A stretch of DNA of 64,000 nucleotides from Brachycybe producta (lineage: Eukaryota > Arthropoda > Diplopoda > Playtdesmida > Andrognathidae). Positions 36,301-48,095 of this stretch are shown here, piece after piece. The notes under the pieces were generated by a model. It saw only the letters and a list, made by a program, of their open reading frames with translations. It had not been told where the DNA came from and did not search any database. Made by a program: the position numbers and the translations under genes. Within the stretch, counting starts at the first letter, position 1. Every line of letters starts with the position of its first letter. The stretch lies in contig JAUPFP010000001.1 in NCBI GenBank assembly GCA_036925085.1, positions 1,307,001-1,371,000 of the forward strand. Direction: 5' to 3'.

Positions 36301-39300
36301 AACCGTTACCAGTACGACTCTTCAACCTCAACCATCAACACCAGAAACCGGTGGAGGTGGTGTAATTCCACCAGGTATCGTAATTATTGGGTAATAAAGG
36401 GCCTTTTAAGGTATTTCATTTATGTCTTCATTGCAGATATGACAGATGGATTCAAAGTGGTTTGCTACTTTACCAATTGGGCATGGTACCGTCCAGGAGA
36501 TGGAAAATACCTTCCAGAAGACGTAGACACGGCATTGTGTACTCACGTCATTTATGCATTCACCGTTCTCGATGGTGAACGATTGGAGTTAAAACCTCAC
36601 GATCCATGGGCCGATATCGATAACCGTAAGTAGAAAAATCATTTGAAAACCACCGTCAGAATAAAAATCGACATTCTTAATTATGCTCGTAACAGACTTC
36701 TTCGAAAGAGTTGTGGCCCTTAAAAAGGTCAACCCGAAACTAAAGGTTCTCGTCGGTGTTGGAGGTTGGACCGACAGTCTCGGCTCGAAATACTCGCGTC
36801 TCGTAAATAATCCGGGCAGTAGAGCAAACTTTATTGAGAAAGCTTTAATCTTCATCAATAAGTACGGCTTTGATGGCTTGGACCTTGATTGGGAATATCC
36901 TAAATGTTGGCAAGTAGACTGCAGAAAAGGACCAGAATCGGATAAGAGTGCGTTTTCAGCATGGGTCAGGGTAAGTCGCATAAAAAATAACAAACTTAAG
37001 TTCTGCCAGAGAAAATAACTCGATTTGTTTTCGTAGGAACTGAGAGCAGCTTTCGACAGCAATCCGAAAAGATTGTTGTTAACGGCAGCAGTATCGCCAA
37101 GCCAAGAAGTTATCGACTTTGCTTACGATGTTGCCGACATTGCTAAGTACTCAATAACGAATAAGTTCGTAACTTCGATACACGTACTCATTGATATCTA
37201 CTTTTAAAGAAACCTGGACTTTATAAACGTCATGACGTACGATTATCACGGTTCTTGGGAAAAGAAGACGGGACACGTAGCTCCTCTTCATTATTTCCCG
37301 GGAGATGAATACGAGAATTTTAATGCGGTAAATACAAACAAACCTTTTTAAAGCTGAACTGAGCCACCGTAAGAATATTTTTACGAAATAAATAAAAACG
37401 TGATTTTTACCTTTTTTTGTGATTTTTTTCGAACAGAACTTTTCGATGAATTACTACATTCAACTGGGTGCACCTCGAGAGAAGCTCATCATGGGAATGC
37501 CATTTTACGGTCAATCGTGGAGTCTCGCTGATAACAACAAACACGGTCTCAATGCTGCAACTTATGGACCCGGAGAAGCTGGACCTTTTAGTAGACAAGG
37601 AGGAATGTTGGGTTATCATGAGGTAACACACATTTAATGTACATATTTTCGAAAAACTTTCATGCAATCAAACTTGCAATGCGACTTGCAACTTCAACAG
37701 TAAGATACGACATGCAACTTCATGTTATGAGCACCTGCTCAAGCTGTGAGCCTGTGTTTAATTATACCATGTCATATGAATCAAAATGAGTAGGTGCTCC
37801 ACATTTTGTTAATTTGGAAAGAAACCAATCTTATGATGTGAGGGTGAGCAACTACTCACATTGTCGGAGTAAGTGCTCCGCTTCCACTACGGCAAACTTA
37901 AATTCATACGCAAATTGAGCATCTAATAAGCTTATTTTGAGTAGCTGCTCACGAGTACATGCTTATAACTTTATTAATATCACCAATTGCTTTCAATGTT
38001 CAATTTTAACCAACTGTAACCAAATTTTCACCATTTTAACTAGTTTTTTCTCGTATCTTTCTCTTCGTATAGATTTGTACAAAGATCAACAATGGTGGAT
38101 GGAGTGTCGTCTCTGACCCTCTTGGACGAATCGGTCCATTTGCTTTCAAAGGAAACCAATGGTTCAGTTTCGACGACATCGAAACCATCCGACGAAAGGT
38201 ACGATTCTTACTCATATCATTCTATAGCTACCCTTCTAGTTTCTAAAACACTTTTAAATTTCTCTTCATTTTGCACCTGAAAGGCAGCATATTTAAGTGT
38301 TCGAGACGAATTTTTTGCTTAGGCCCTAAACGTTTCTTAGGCCCTAATGGCACTGCATGGTGCTTACTATACATGTAGTAACATTTAACAACATATGGAT
38401 TAGTGATACGTTAGAATGACGTCAAATGACCTTGAACTTAAAAATGACCTATGCCACAAAAATGCACCACTTTTGTCATTTTTGTTACTTGCAACTTTGT
38501 CACACATATAGTTACCTGGAGCATAACCGCATACTAACTTATGCTCTGGTCAACCATACACGCTCTATACGTTACAGATAAAGTTACAGAAAAGTGACGC
38601 CAGATGTACATTGTTGTAGTGGTTAATCTCAAGGTCATTCGAAATTCATACATTGTTTTAAAAAAATATATTTGCAAGTGTACTGCTCTGGTCAAGTATA
38701 CACGACTCATCGTAAACAAAATCTGCATGTTTACCAGTATGTGTCGTGTATACTTGACCAGAGCATGTTATGCAAGTATAATTATTTAACTGTGAGCACG
38801 TGCAAAGCGAGGTAGAGAGAGAGAGGAATATCTAAACCTGCCTATAATAGCACGTGCAAAAGGCGTCATTGCACATTCCATTAATTCATCGAATTAACTC
38901 GAGCAGAGTGACGTCACATCTATTGAAATACATGGACGTGACGTCACTACAACCCTGGACAAATAGCTGAATAATGGGAATGTTATTAAAATGCAGAGCA
39001 GTTTGCATATTTGCATGGGTTTGCAATGAGATTATGGGTAATCCGGGTATCGAGACTAGGTGTTTATACCCGCCATTAACACTTAATTATGCAAAAATAA
39101 TTAATCATTTACCTTTAAAAATGTTATATGATATGCATTAAAGATCCTTAACTTTGCCGGCAAATTTTTCATAAACAAATAAACGAAGCCATAACCTGCA
39201 CCATGTTCGTACACCCCCTTTCTGGCTTCACGTATTTGAATTAATGTCTAAAAACAACAGTGTCAAATAATAGGGGATAAATTCGATTTCTCTTATTTAG

Positions 39301-40425
39301 AAATGGTTGGTCACACTGCCAATGGCGGGAAAATAAACACAGTTCAAATGATTAATTAAGAAATACTTTGAAAACTTTGTACAAGAGGCAAAGTTTTATA
39401 AGAAGTTCAAAGTTTATTAGAAACTAGAATAGTAAAGCGAATTTACCAGAATTATTTTTAAAAATAAACTTTTTCTAATATTTTCTTAAAATTATATTTT
39501 GTCATTTTGTCAAAAAAAAGTTTATTTTTAAAAATATTATAAACATTAATATATTTTATGAACAGCTGAATTTTTGTCGCTGATTATTCTGTTTTTAAGA
39601 GAAACTAGAAAGTGTTTTGGAAACTAGAAGGGTAGCTCAACCACTTAACGTTGATATCTTTTAAAACAAACTTTTTATAGACAAAAATTTTAAAATGTAG
39701 TCTGGTTAAAGTTGGTTCATTTTAAAATTGATATAAAAAGCTTATTTTAGAAGATATCAACATGAAAATATCCTAAGTGACTAAGCTACCCTTCTAGTTT
39801 CTAAAACACCTTAAAAGTTTTTTTTAAAGAAAAACTTAAAAATGGCTGAATTTGTTAAGGTTTAGAACATTACTAAGAACAATTTTATGTTGATATCTTT
39901 TAAAATAAGCTTTATATGATAATTTGAACAAATTGTCCATTTTCGTTTTTCACGTCAATATGGATTTAAATTAAAAAATGGTCAATTTCAAACTGCCATA
40001 AAAAAAGCTTATTTTAAAAAAATATTATCATAAAAATAGCCTTAAGTGATTGAGTAGCCCTTCTAGTTTCTAAAACATTTTGACGTTTCCCTAAATTTTC
40101 GCTCTGATAGACAGATGTGGGGGGCCTCATTTACATTTAAACTCATAGAAATTGTTCTTTTTTACTCTTCTAGTCTCGATTTATTTATGATAATCGTTTC
40201 GGTGGTGCCATGTTGTGGGCTTTGGACTTTGACGACTTCCGAAACGTTTGTTGTAAAGAGAAATATCCGTTACTGAAGACGATCAACAGAGTTCTGAGGA
40301 ATTATCCATCGGATCCGAATCCATCCGGTGGAACCTGCAATTACAAAGTTCCATTTATTGGAGACAATAAACCAATCATGACTGAAATTAGGCGAATTTG
40401 CATCACAAGCCGTTGCACTTTTTAA
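33389..40425 (+). CDS. Secreted two-domain GH18 chitinase with two CBM14 chitin-binding domains
   Basis: Hydrolyses beta-1,4-linked chitin outside the cell. Exons: 33389-33503, 33576-34010, 34081-34249, 34326-34419, 34488-34591, 34677-34800, 34874-35059, 35127-35249, 35318-36374, 36437-36625, 36696-36970, 37037-37146, 37210-37327, 37437-37622, 38073-38198, 40174-40425; 1,220 residues in one unbroken frame. Signal peptide at 1-25, a Pro/Tyr/Gly-rich linker, GH18-1 at about 126-490, CBM14s at 559-608 and 623-672 (six cysteines each), nine [12 protein letters not shown] repeats at about 685-785, and GH18-2 at about 808-1190. GH18-2 has the intact catalytic signature [10 protein letters not shown] (Glu932), plus MTYDYHG and [10 protein letters not shown]18-1 has [10 protein letters not shown]: Tyr247 replaces the Asp just before Trp-Glu, and VAFDYRG replaces MTYD, so it is probably impaired. 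The last exon of exon 9 uses CAG|GTATCG, chosen for phase. No chitin-binding domain follows GH18-2. Confidence 0.9.
36017..36305 (+). repeat. Coding minisatellite, 33-base unit, PWEITTSR linker
   Basis: Nine in-frame units of eleven residues ([11 protein letters not shown] type) lie between the CBM14 pair and GH18-2. The last three full units are nearly identical at DNA level (AGAACACCAGGACCCTGGGA), while earlier ones vary at positions 9-11. It is rich in Ser/Thr/Pro, as are mucin-like linkers of other chitinases. Confidence 0.9.
38199..40173. other. Large chitinase intron with dispersed repeats
   Basis: By far the longest coding intron of this gene (1,975 bases). It holds a short CTTCTAGTTTCTAAA fragment right after the donor (38,222-38,285), unique sequence, and a cluster of the same family at 39,365-40,115. 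No further exon was found between the two coding exons, which join in phase. Confidence 0.6.
39365..40115. repeat. Cluster of CTTCTAGTTTCTAAA family elements
   Basis: At least four half-copies in alternating orientation: GAAACTAGAAGGGTAGCTCA at about 39,620 and CTACCCTTCTAGTTTCTAAA at about 39,787, with partial halves on both sides. The cluster ends about 60 bases before the last chitinase exon. Confidence 0.65.
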
Positions 40426-40651
40426 AAAAAATTCAATTAAAATTACAAAAAAATATCTAAAAATTTTTGGGGGATTTTTTTTATAATATTTATAAACAAA
40501 GGTTGTTTTTTTTTAGATTCCGATTGATCATCGATTCGAATTATTCAGAAATAATTGATTTTGTAAAATCAAATTTTGGGGAGATTTGACTTTGTTGTTG
40601 TTTTTGTTGTTGAAAATGAACAATGTTGAAAATGTTTTAAATAAGGTGAAC

Positions 40652-40657
40652 AATAAA
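40652..40657 (+). terminator. Candidate polyadenylation signal of the chitinase gene
   Basis: AATAAA about 230 bases past the stop, just before the fold-back array. Weak alone. Confidence 0.3.
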
Positions 40658-40700
40658 TTGGTTTAAAACCGTTTTTCAAAGTCTTGATGATTTTACTTTT

Positions 40701-41397
40701 CAATGGAAACCGTTTAACACGAAATGGAAGCAAACCAGATTTTTTTTTTATTGTTATAAAACAAAAAAAATTATTCAATTCTCAATCGAAAATATATTTC
40801 GTGTTTTCCCGATTTTTCGTGTTAAACGGTTTTCACTGTAATCTTATTTAGTAAAAACCTTTTAACATGAAATGGAAGAGATCAGAATATTTTTTTTGTG
40901 TTAAACATATTTTTTGTTACATTTTTTTTACAAAATTTTCGTGTTATTCGTATTTAGTGTTATCTGTTTTCATGTTAAACAATTCCCACTGTAATCTTAT
41001 ACAATTAAAACCGTTTAACACGAAATGGAAGGTACTGAAATTTTGTTTTAAAAGACTTTGTATGCTAAAGAGACTACTGGTCCGAAAACATTTCGTGTTA
41101 AGCTATAGAATTTTTCGTTTTAAACGAACTTTGTGTTTAAAAAAAAATAATTATTATGCAATTCTAAGCGACAGAGATCTAAAGCCGTGTTATCCAATTT
41201 TTCGTGTTATCCGTTTTCTTGTTAAACAATTTTCACTGCATATTTTTGAATGTACAGTGGAAAATATTTAACACGAAATAGAAGAGGAATAGGAATGTTT
41301 TTTTAAACGAATTTCATATTAAAAGAAAAAAATTGTATGCTATTATTTTATTGGGGACCGGGACCAAATATATTTCGTGTTAAACGGTTTTTCACTG
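40701..41397. mobile_element. Array of four fold-back elements with AACCGTTTAACACGAA ends
   Basis: Successive elements: 40,701-40,838, about 40,852-40,991, about 41,001-41,238 and 41,255-41,397. Each starts with a form of CAGTGGAAACCGTTTAACAC and ends with TTCGTGTTAAACGGTTTTCA plus CTG. The last copy is flanked by TA on both sides. A short spacer ATCTTAT follows the first two copies, suggesting tandem amplification of an element plus its flank. They fill the gap between the two convergent genes. Confidence 0.7.
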
Positions 41398-41421
41398 TAT
41401 ATTTGAAAACATGGATGCGAT

Positions 41422-41427
41422 TTTATT
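41422..41427 (-). terminator. Polyadenylation signal AATAAA of the four-TM gene
   Basis: AATAAA on the minus strand about 50 bases past the stop codon at 41,477, inside the short gap to the fold-back array. Confidence 0.5.
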
Positions 41428-41476
41428 TACAGAGGTATTTTTATCTTTTATCTACACAACTATTTCAAATAAAATT

Positions 41477-44400
41477 CTACACATGAATTGATTTATAAGT
41501 TAGAACAATGTTGTCCTTTGGTGACAAATGTCCCAAACTTTTACTTTTAAAAGACTCCAGATAACTGACACTTTGTCCCGAGAAAATGTCAACTTCCGGA
41601 AGATATTTATTTGTTCGTTCGGAATTACTCATTCGAAAGAATGAAGGAACACTGAGTGGCAAAACCGGTGAACTATCCGATAATCCTAAACAGTGTAATT
41701 TCGAATGCTCAAATGGAATTGTTACAAGAGGTTTATCATTTAAATTTGGCACATTATCATTGGGTACCACATTATCAATTTTATTGTCTGTGGTTTTTTG
41801 ATCCTCTTGACCAGAACCAGTACTACCACCACCACCAGAACCGATGGTCAAGTTAAGGTTCGGAAGTGACCGAGCGAAAGCCACATCCACCAAGTGAGAT
41901 ACGTCTTTGACTGGTGTAGATGGAGTTGTCGAAACGATCATACTCGTACGAAAGATCGAAACATCGTCACCTTCGAAACTATCGGTGCTCGACGACGTTC
42001 GATCCGTCGCACTGCTCGGAGTATCGATCGATACGGTCCTTTCGGACATTCGTTCTTGCGGAGTGTAACTCCCTGATCCTCTTCGTGCGCATCGGTCGAC
42101 AGTAACCGCAACCAGATTACACTCTTCGTACTTGTCCGTAAAAGGAAGACAAACGCAATTTTGGGGAATTTGGGGCGTTGATTTGGAATACGGTAATTCT
42201 ACCATAGAGCGACGCGTGCCGAGAGATGGTACCGTGCTGGAACCGTGTACTTTATTTATGCAACACGAAATACACATTTGCTCTTTCAATGCATCGTATC
42301 TGTTTGGTAACGAACCCTTCTCGTTGTCATCCCAAAATAAGTTCGATACGAATTGCGGACATTGCTGCTGCTGCCGCTGTACGATCGGCTCTGGAAGTTT
42401 ATCTCCGACGGTGGCTCGTAAATCGGTGGGTCTTTCGACACCCGTCGAGCGTCTGCCACATGCTTCGTTAGAAATCGGATCTGTTAAACTGACAAATCCG
42501 CTTCCAGCAAGGCTTCTACTCCTTTGACTACTGTGGCATGGCGTAAGGTTAGTTGCGACGTTTTCGGCCGAAGGTGGCCTGGAATAAGGAGGTGGAGGTC
42601 CCCATAAATGATGTGAGAGCGAAGTGTAAGCAGCATAAGAGATTGAAGTGCCGTAATTTGTATCGGAAATAAACGGTGGTTGGTATCGTGTTGGTGGCGT
42701 CATGTTGAGATGGTGGAAAACGGCATCGTTAGAACGTCGTCGTCTACCATGATGATTACGTCGAGGACCAGTACGACTTCCATCTACACTCCAATAGGCG
42801 TGATGATGAGAAGAAAACGATTGGTTTCGAGGCGATTCTGGAAGACATCCTGCCTGCAACCTTTGTCCTTCTAAACATTGGATGTTTCCATTTGGAACTG
42901 GAGCCACCGAATTGCCCGAAGGAATGCTCGAAGTAGATATTTGTGGCTGCTGTTGTTGCTGCTGTTGCTGCTCTGGACGACTTCGGCTCCAAGGAAGCCA
43001 GTTCCATCCGGATGCTCGATGACCACTGCTACCTACCAAGATGGATCCTCCATCATCAGCACCAAATCCCATTCTTGGTGTCATGCTTCTAGTTGGCCAG
43101 CACCTATTCAGAAACATTTGTCACCGTGTTTACATTTCTACTGCCAATTTACCTAAATGAATTTACCTGTCACTATTGACTTCCCAGGGTTGCCAGTGGT
43201 AGAGGTCATGCGGTGCCGGTGCCGTAAACCCGTAATCGTCGTAGCAATTGCAATAGAGGGGATGTGACGGTTGACGATAAAAGAATCTTCGTCTCATTTC
43301 CAACTTGTTACAAATGAAAATGAATAACAATGCGAGAATATTTTTGAGGTTTTCTGAAAATTACCTGTTCCCAGTACATCTTCTTCTTCTCGTGACTGAG
43401 AAGCTGATAAACGAGCATTGACGAGAAAATACAAACTAGAATTCCGATGACAGACAGTCCAAACATTGCCCTCAAACACGTGTACAAACTTCCATGGACC
43501 ACCTCGCAATCGGGTGTGTTGTTAAACACATATCGAGCTGCGCCTGTCAGATATTGCATATAATTAGAAACAGACCCTTTGTCATAGGCCCAAAAGGCTT
43601 ATTCAAGTTCAAAATTCAACCTATTTCAAACAAATGCCCATTTTGTTTACCTTCATCATCCCCAATGCCGGCAAAACACGTGCACGTCTTTGACTTTTGG
43701 GTGTAGACGCATTCTCGTAGTGTCTGAAGGCGGTTCATGTGAATGACAGTCGTTGTGACCGTAATGACCACGCACAAAAGGGCGCACATTAAGCAACATC
43801 CTCCAGCCAATTTTATCTACAGTGATAGCAAAACATTTTTAGTTTGTGTTAAATTTAATCAGCAAATTTATTCAAGCATTTGTCATAATTTAAGATGGTT
43901 TGTTATATAAATACATGCCTAAAATAAAATTTGTTTGAACTGTCAGTAGATTTAAAACAGTTTTTGTACTGTCACTAGATGTCATATTATATGTTTGCAA
44001 CTATAAATTTCATGTTTGTAATTATCACACATCGGTATGTGTATGTTTGGAACTGTCGAATTACATTTTGGTAATTGTCAAATATATTGTTTGTCACTGT
44101 CTTATTACTTGTTTGTTGCTATTGAATTACATTTTGTTGCTATTACATTTTGTAACTGGTAAATTATATGCTTGTAATTGTCAAATACATTGTAAGTTTG
44201 TAACTGTCAAATTGTATATTTGTAACTGTCATATTACTTGTTTAGAACTGTTAAATTACATGTTTGTAATTGCCAATATACTGTACATATTATTAAATGT
44301 TTGTGATTGTCATATGCTGTACATATTATTACATGTTTGTGACAGTAAATACATGTACCTGTACGTAACAGTCAAATTTGCATTTGTTTATAATTACCAA

Positions 44401-46894
44401 ATTTCAATTAATTGTAATTGCCACTTACAATAATTACTGTTACAATTGTTTTTAATTACCAAAACAGGTTTGTGACTGTCAATACATATTCGGAATAGTC
44501 AAATTAATATTTGTAATTGTCAATAACAAGTTTGTAACTGTCAAAATTTCCACAAACGTTCAATGCCACCGCATTTGATAACATCCTAAACAAGTTACTA
44601 CTTACCAAGTAGGTATAACGGTTTCTCCGACGAGCAAAACACGTCACTAGTAATCCCGTGATGACAAGCTAGAATCAAAATTTTGAATTTACGAGAGAGT
44701 TCTCGGGGAAAAAGTGTCCGTATTTTATTTTTGATTTACCACTACGGCAGGAGCATAGGTGGGAACCGTTTCGAAGTATTGAAGTGACGATGTGTAATAG
44801 TGAAGGGTGAAGTAGATTACAATGAAAATGACTCCCAAAAGTATGGACGTACCACCGCACACGCAACATAAGATCACGTACTTTTTTGTCCATGATCTCC
44901 ACCATGGCGACGGTCGGCCTGTGTTAAGAAATAAATCATTTAATTACATTAACTAGAAGTAATTAACTGTAATCACATCAATAGATTTTTTTAAATTGAA
45001 AATTAACAACCGAGCAACTCAACTCTTTCATACATTTAACAAAGGAAAGATCAAAGCACGAAATATTTTCTAAAAACTAAACAGCTTTATAGAAATGAAT
45101 GAAATTTAATAAGAAACTAGAAAACACATCAGTAAACATAATCTTAAAAGGAAATGTCCGTGTACCTTCTAGTTTTTAAATGAAAAATTAACAACCGATG
45201 GAATCTCAACTTTTCTTCATAAATTTAACAAAGAAAAGCGCAAAATCTAAAATATTTTCTAAAAACCAAACAGCTCTGTAGAAATGAATGAAATTTTACA
45301 AGATACTAGAAAACTTACTTATAAACAGAAACCTGAAAGGAAATTTCTGTGTACCTTCTAGTTTTTAAATAGTAAATTAAAAATGGAGCTCCTCAACCTT
45401 CGGACCTTCAAATTCACTTAACACAAGATAAAAACACAAAATATTTTCTAGAAATTCATCAGCTCTGTAGAAACGAATGAAATTTTATAAGAAACTAGAA
45501 AACACATCTGTAAACATAAACCTTAAAAAAATTCCTGCGTACCTTCCAGTTTTTAAATAGTAAACTAAAAAAAAACTCACACCTCAATCTTCCTCAACAT
45601 AATTAGATCAAAACCAGAAATATTTTATAAAAAAAACTTTTGTAAAAATGAATGAAATTTTACAAGATACTAGAAAACGTATCTATAAACATAACCCTAA
45701 AAGGAAATTCCCGTGTACTTTCTAGTTTTTAAGTATGATAATTAAAAACCGAAACGCATCAACGTCCCCCAATACACTTAAAAAAGGAAGATGGAAACAC
45801 AAGATTTTTGATAAAAATTAAAACCTTTCTGCGAAAATAATTCAAATAATATTTTATTAAAATACAATGTCTATAACAAGATGGTGGTGATGTTATTTTT
45901 TAGCCTTTTCTTGAAATTTGAAGAAAAAAAGTCAAATTTCATCCTTTTTTTCGTGCTAATTTTTCATATTTATTTTATTTGGTGAATAAGGGCCTACATT
46001 ACTTATAAGTTTTATTAAGTGTTGAGTTGTTTTTATAAAAATTTCATTCAAGGGGAAGGGGGAGAGAGATGGGTCAAAAGATGAAATATTTACGAGAGGC
46101 TATTGATTATAAGAATTTAATTTTTTAACCCCTCTACTTTTTATGGTTTTTTTTAGTGTCCTCCTCCGCCTGTGAGGCACTTTGAAAGGCGGCAGCAAAA
46201 GCCACGTTTTCATTGTCGTTATTACTCCGAGAGATTGACGTTCATTGGTTATTTCCATGGTAACAGATGGATGGATGAGTTGCTATGGCAACTTATCACA
46301 GACAGTTGACATGGCAACGGAAACACAGCCTCTTAATGCCAGTCAGCCAAAAAAAACCCCTCTCCTATTCGAAAACTACGACATTTTGCATATTGATTTT
46401 TTTCTTCGGAGTTCCTCCATCAAACACAAACACCAAAATATATAAAACACAATAGCCAAATCTATAAAATTTAATATTTTTTTGTTTATATTATATTAAA
46501 ATATATATTACTAGATATTACAAATTGTAACATTCTTTGGTTTTAAATTTAAAATATAAAATATATAATTTTTGTTTGGTGAAAGTCTAAAGTAATAGTA
46601 AAAGGTAACAAGCCAAACTACGAACACATAATTATTTACTAATTTAATATAAAAAATTTATGATAGAAAATTGAGAAAATTGTCGAAATTTCATGCATAA
46701 ATTCAAATATAATGAAAATTTCATGAATTGGGAGCTGGTTTTAACTCACTTGTCTGATGAGTGGACCTGGAATGTATTGTTGTTGGACATTGTAACTGTG
46801 GATAAGAGGATGGATGAGAAGAACAATTGAGTCCAGTGTTGTTTGGAGGTTGACATCCTTCCCCACCACCGCGTAACAATGATGCAAAAGCCAT
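41477..46894 (-). CDS. Four-TM protein with PPxY motif, FAM189/ENTREP-like
   Basis: Exons in coding order: 46750-46894, 44740-44918, 44606-44668, 43651-43816, 43365-43543, 43167-43303, 41477-43103; all phases agree, 831 residues. Four hydrophobic helices: about 60-84 (VILCCVCGGTSILLGVIFIV), 100-120, 130-155 and 215-237. Between helices 3 and 4 lies a Cys-rich loop (CVYTQKSKTCTC, later RYVFNNTPDCEVVHG). Helix 4 is followed by KKKMYWEQLEMRRR. This layout and these phrases match the FAM189/ENTREP family as I remember it, whose members sit on endosomes and bind NEDD4-type ubiquitin ligases. GPPPPYS at about 458-464 is a PPxY motif that fits that role. The long cytoplasmic tail, one 1.6-kb exon, is Ser-rich, with polyGln at about 335-342, and is probably disordered. 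The family call is inference; the first exon is supported by phase and a GTGAGT donor. Confidence 0.75.
43940..44560. repeat. Degenerate TGTTTGTAACTGTCAAATTA repeat in an intron of the four-TM gene
   Basis: About 24 irregular copies of a 20-28 base phrase (TTTGTAACTGTCAAATTACA and variants) fill most of the 789-base intron between exons 3 and 4. Confidence 0.6.
44985..45840. repeat. Tandem repeat, about 185-base unit, intron 1 of the four-TM gene
   Basis: The phrase GTACCTTCTAGTTTTTAA recurs at about 45,162, 45,353, 45,538 and 45,714 (spacing 191, 185, 176). Each unit also carries AAATATTTTCTAAAAAC, GCTCTGTAGAAATGAATGAA and TACAAGATACTAGAAAA. The CTTCTAGTTTTTAA core is shared with the dispersed family seen elsewhere. 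Confidence 0.75.
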
Positions 46895-47194
46895 GATGTT
46901 GAAAAATGAAACATTTGCAATGCAAACATGCCCTACATTGCAAAATTAAGCCACTTGCACGGGGCTACTTCCATTCACTGTCCCATGTTGGTATCCATCT
47001 GAATAAAAAAAATGGTTAAACTTTATACTTCAGTTAAAGGTGGCTGAATAGATATTTATTTTGTTTCCATTTCTCCGGATTGAAGCCACTGAAGTGGCTA
47101 TTATGTTCTATAGGAGGTCTCTTTCCCCCCCCCCCTCTTCCACCTGCTGTTTTAAAAGAAAATTTCTATTTTTCAAGCGAATTTTTCAGAAAAA

Positions 47195-47460
47195 AAAAAT
47201 TCAAAGTGTTTTTAGAAACTAGAATAGTTGGTGATAATGTTAAAGACTTGTTCCAGATGACATCTTTCAAAATAAACTTTTTCTGACAGTTTGAAAAATG
47301 ACCGAAAATAGTTTTTTCATGAATTCTCTCTCAATGGGAAAAAAAACGGTTCAATTTTTCAAACTGAACAATAAAATTGTTTATTTTTTAAGATATTGCC
47401 ATGAAAATTTTTTAAATATTTTACCATTCTAGTTTTTAAAACAATATAAATTTTGTTTCA
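47195..47460. repeat. CTTCTAGTTTCTAAA family copy, both halves
   Basis: The left half GTGTTTTTAGAAACTAGAAT leads to ACATCTTTCAAAATAAACTT. The inverted right half ends CCATTCTAGTTTTTAAAACA. A roughly 250-base palindromic element. Confidence 0.6.
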
Positions 47461-48095
47461 TAATGTTGTTTCTAAAAAAAAAACGTTTGCTTGACGCTTT
47501 TGTGTCAAAATTTAACAAAAACGTCTATGGAGTTTAGCATTAGACACTGCAGTGGCGCCATTCGGAGGGAGAAAATAACTAAATAAATATCTATTCAGCT
47601 ACCTTAATACATATGCAAAATTATATTATTATATGAACCTGTGAGACATTATTGGAAGGGAAGTTTAGTTAGAAAAGGGGGGAAGAATTCTCTGGAATGC
47701 TTATTTTGTTAGGGTGTAAAAGGCGGGAACAATTCCCCCCATCATCTCCCCTTTTATGCTGGTGTTTTTTTTTTTAAAAAAATTTCAACGTTTCATTTTT
47801 CACTATATTATCAGACAGACATAATATAACAAAACAGCTCAAGAAAAACCTGTTTTAAGGCATTGTACGAATTTTTTTTTTAAATTGCTTTAGGGCGAAC
47901 GTTACTTTCTCTAACAAAATCATAGATTAAATGTTACTGAGGATGATTACTAATTTACTGGGGTGAAATGCAATGTAAAGCATTCTTTCCACACAAAAAA
48001 ACACTTACTTAAAAAACTTTACTTTATTCCGTAAAAAAAAATTGCAACATCACAAATAAATTTTATCTTTAAAAAAAGGTGCATACTAAAAAATA

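Noticed and set aside
35825..36331. 168-codon open frame antisense to the chitinase
   Set aside because: It is the reverse reading of the CBM14 exon and the 33-base repeat. The sense strand has clear domains and splice context.
44675..44905. 76-codon frame on the minus strand beginning MVEIMDKK
   Set aside because: It is a shifted frame of the real exon 44,740-44,918, which encodes transmembrane helix 1 in another phase.
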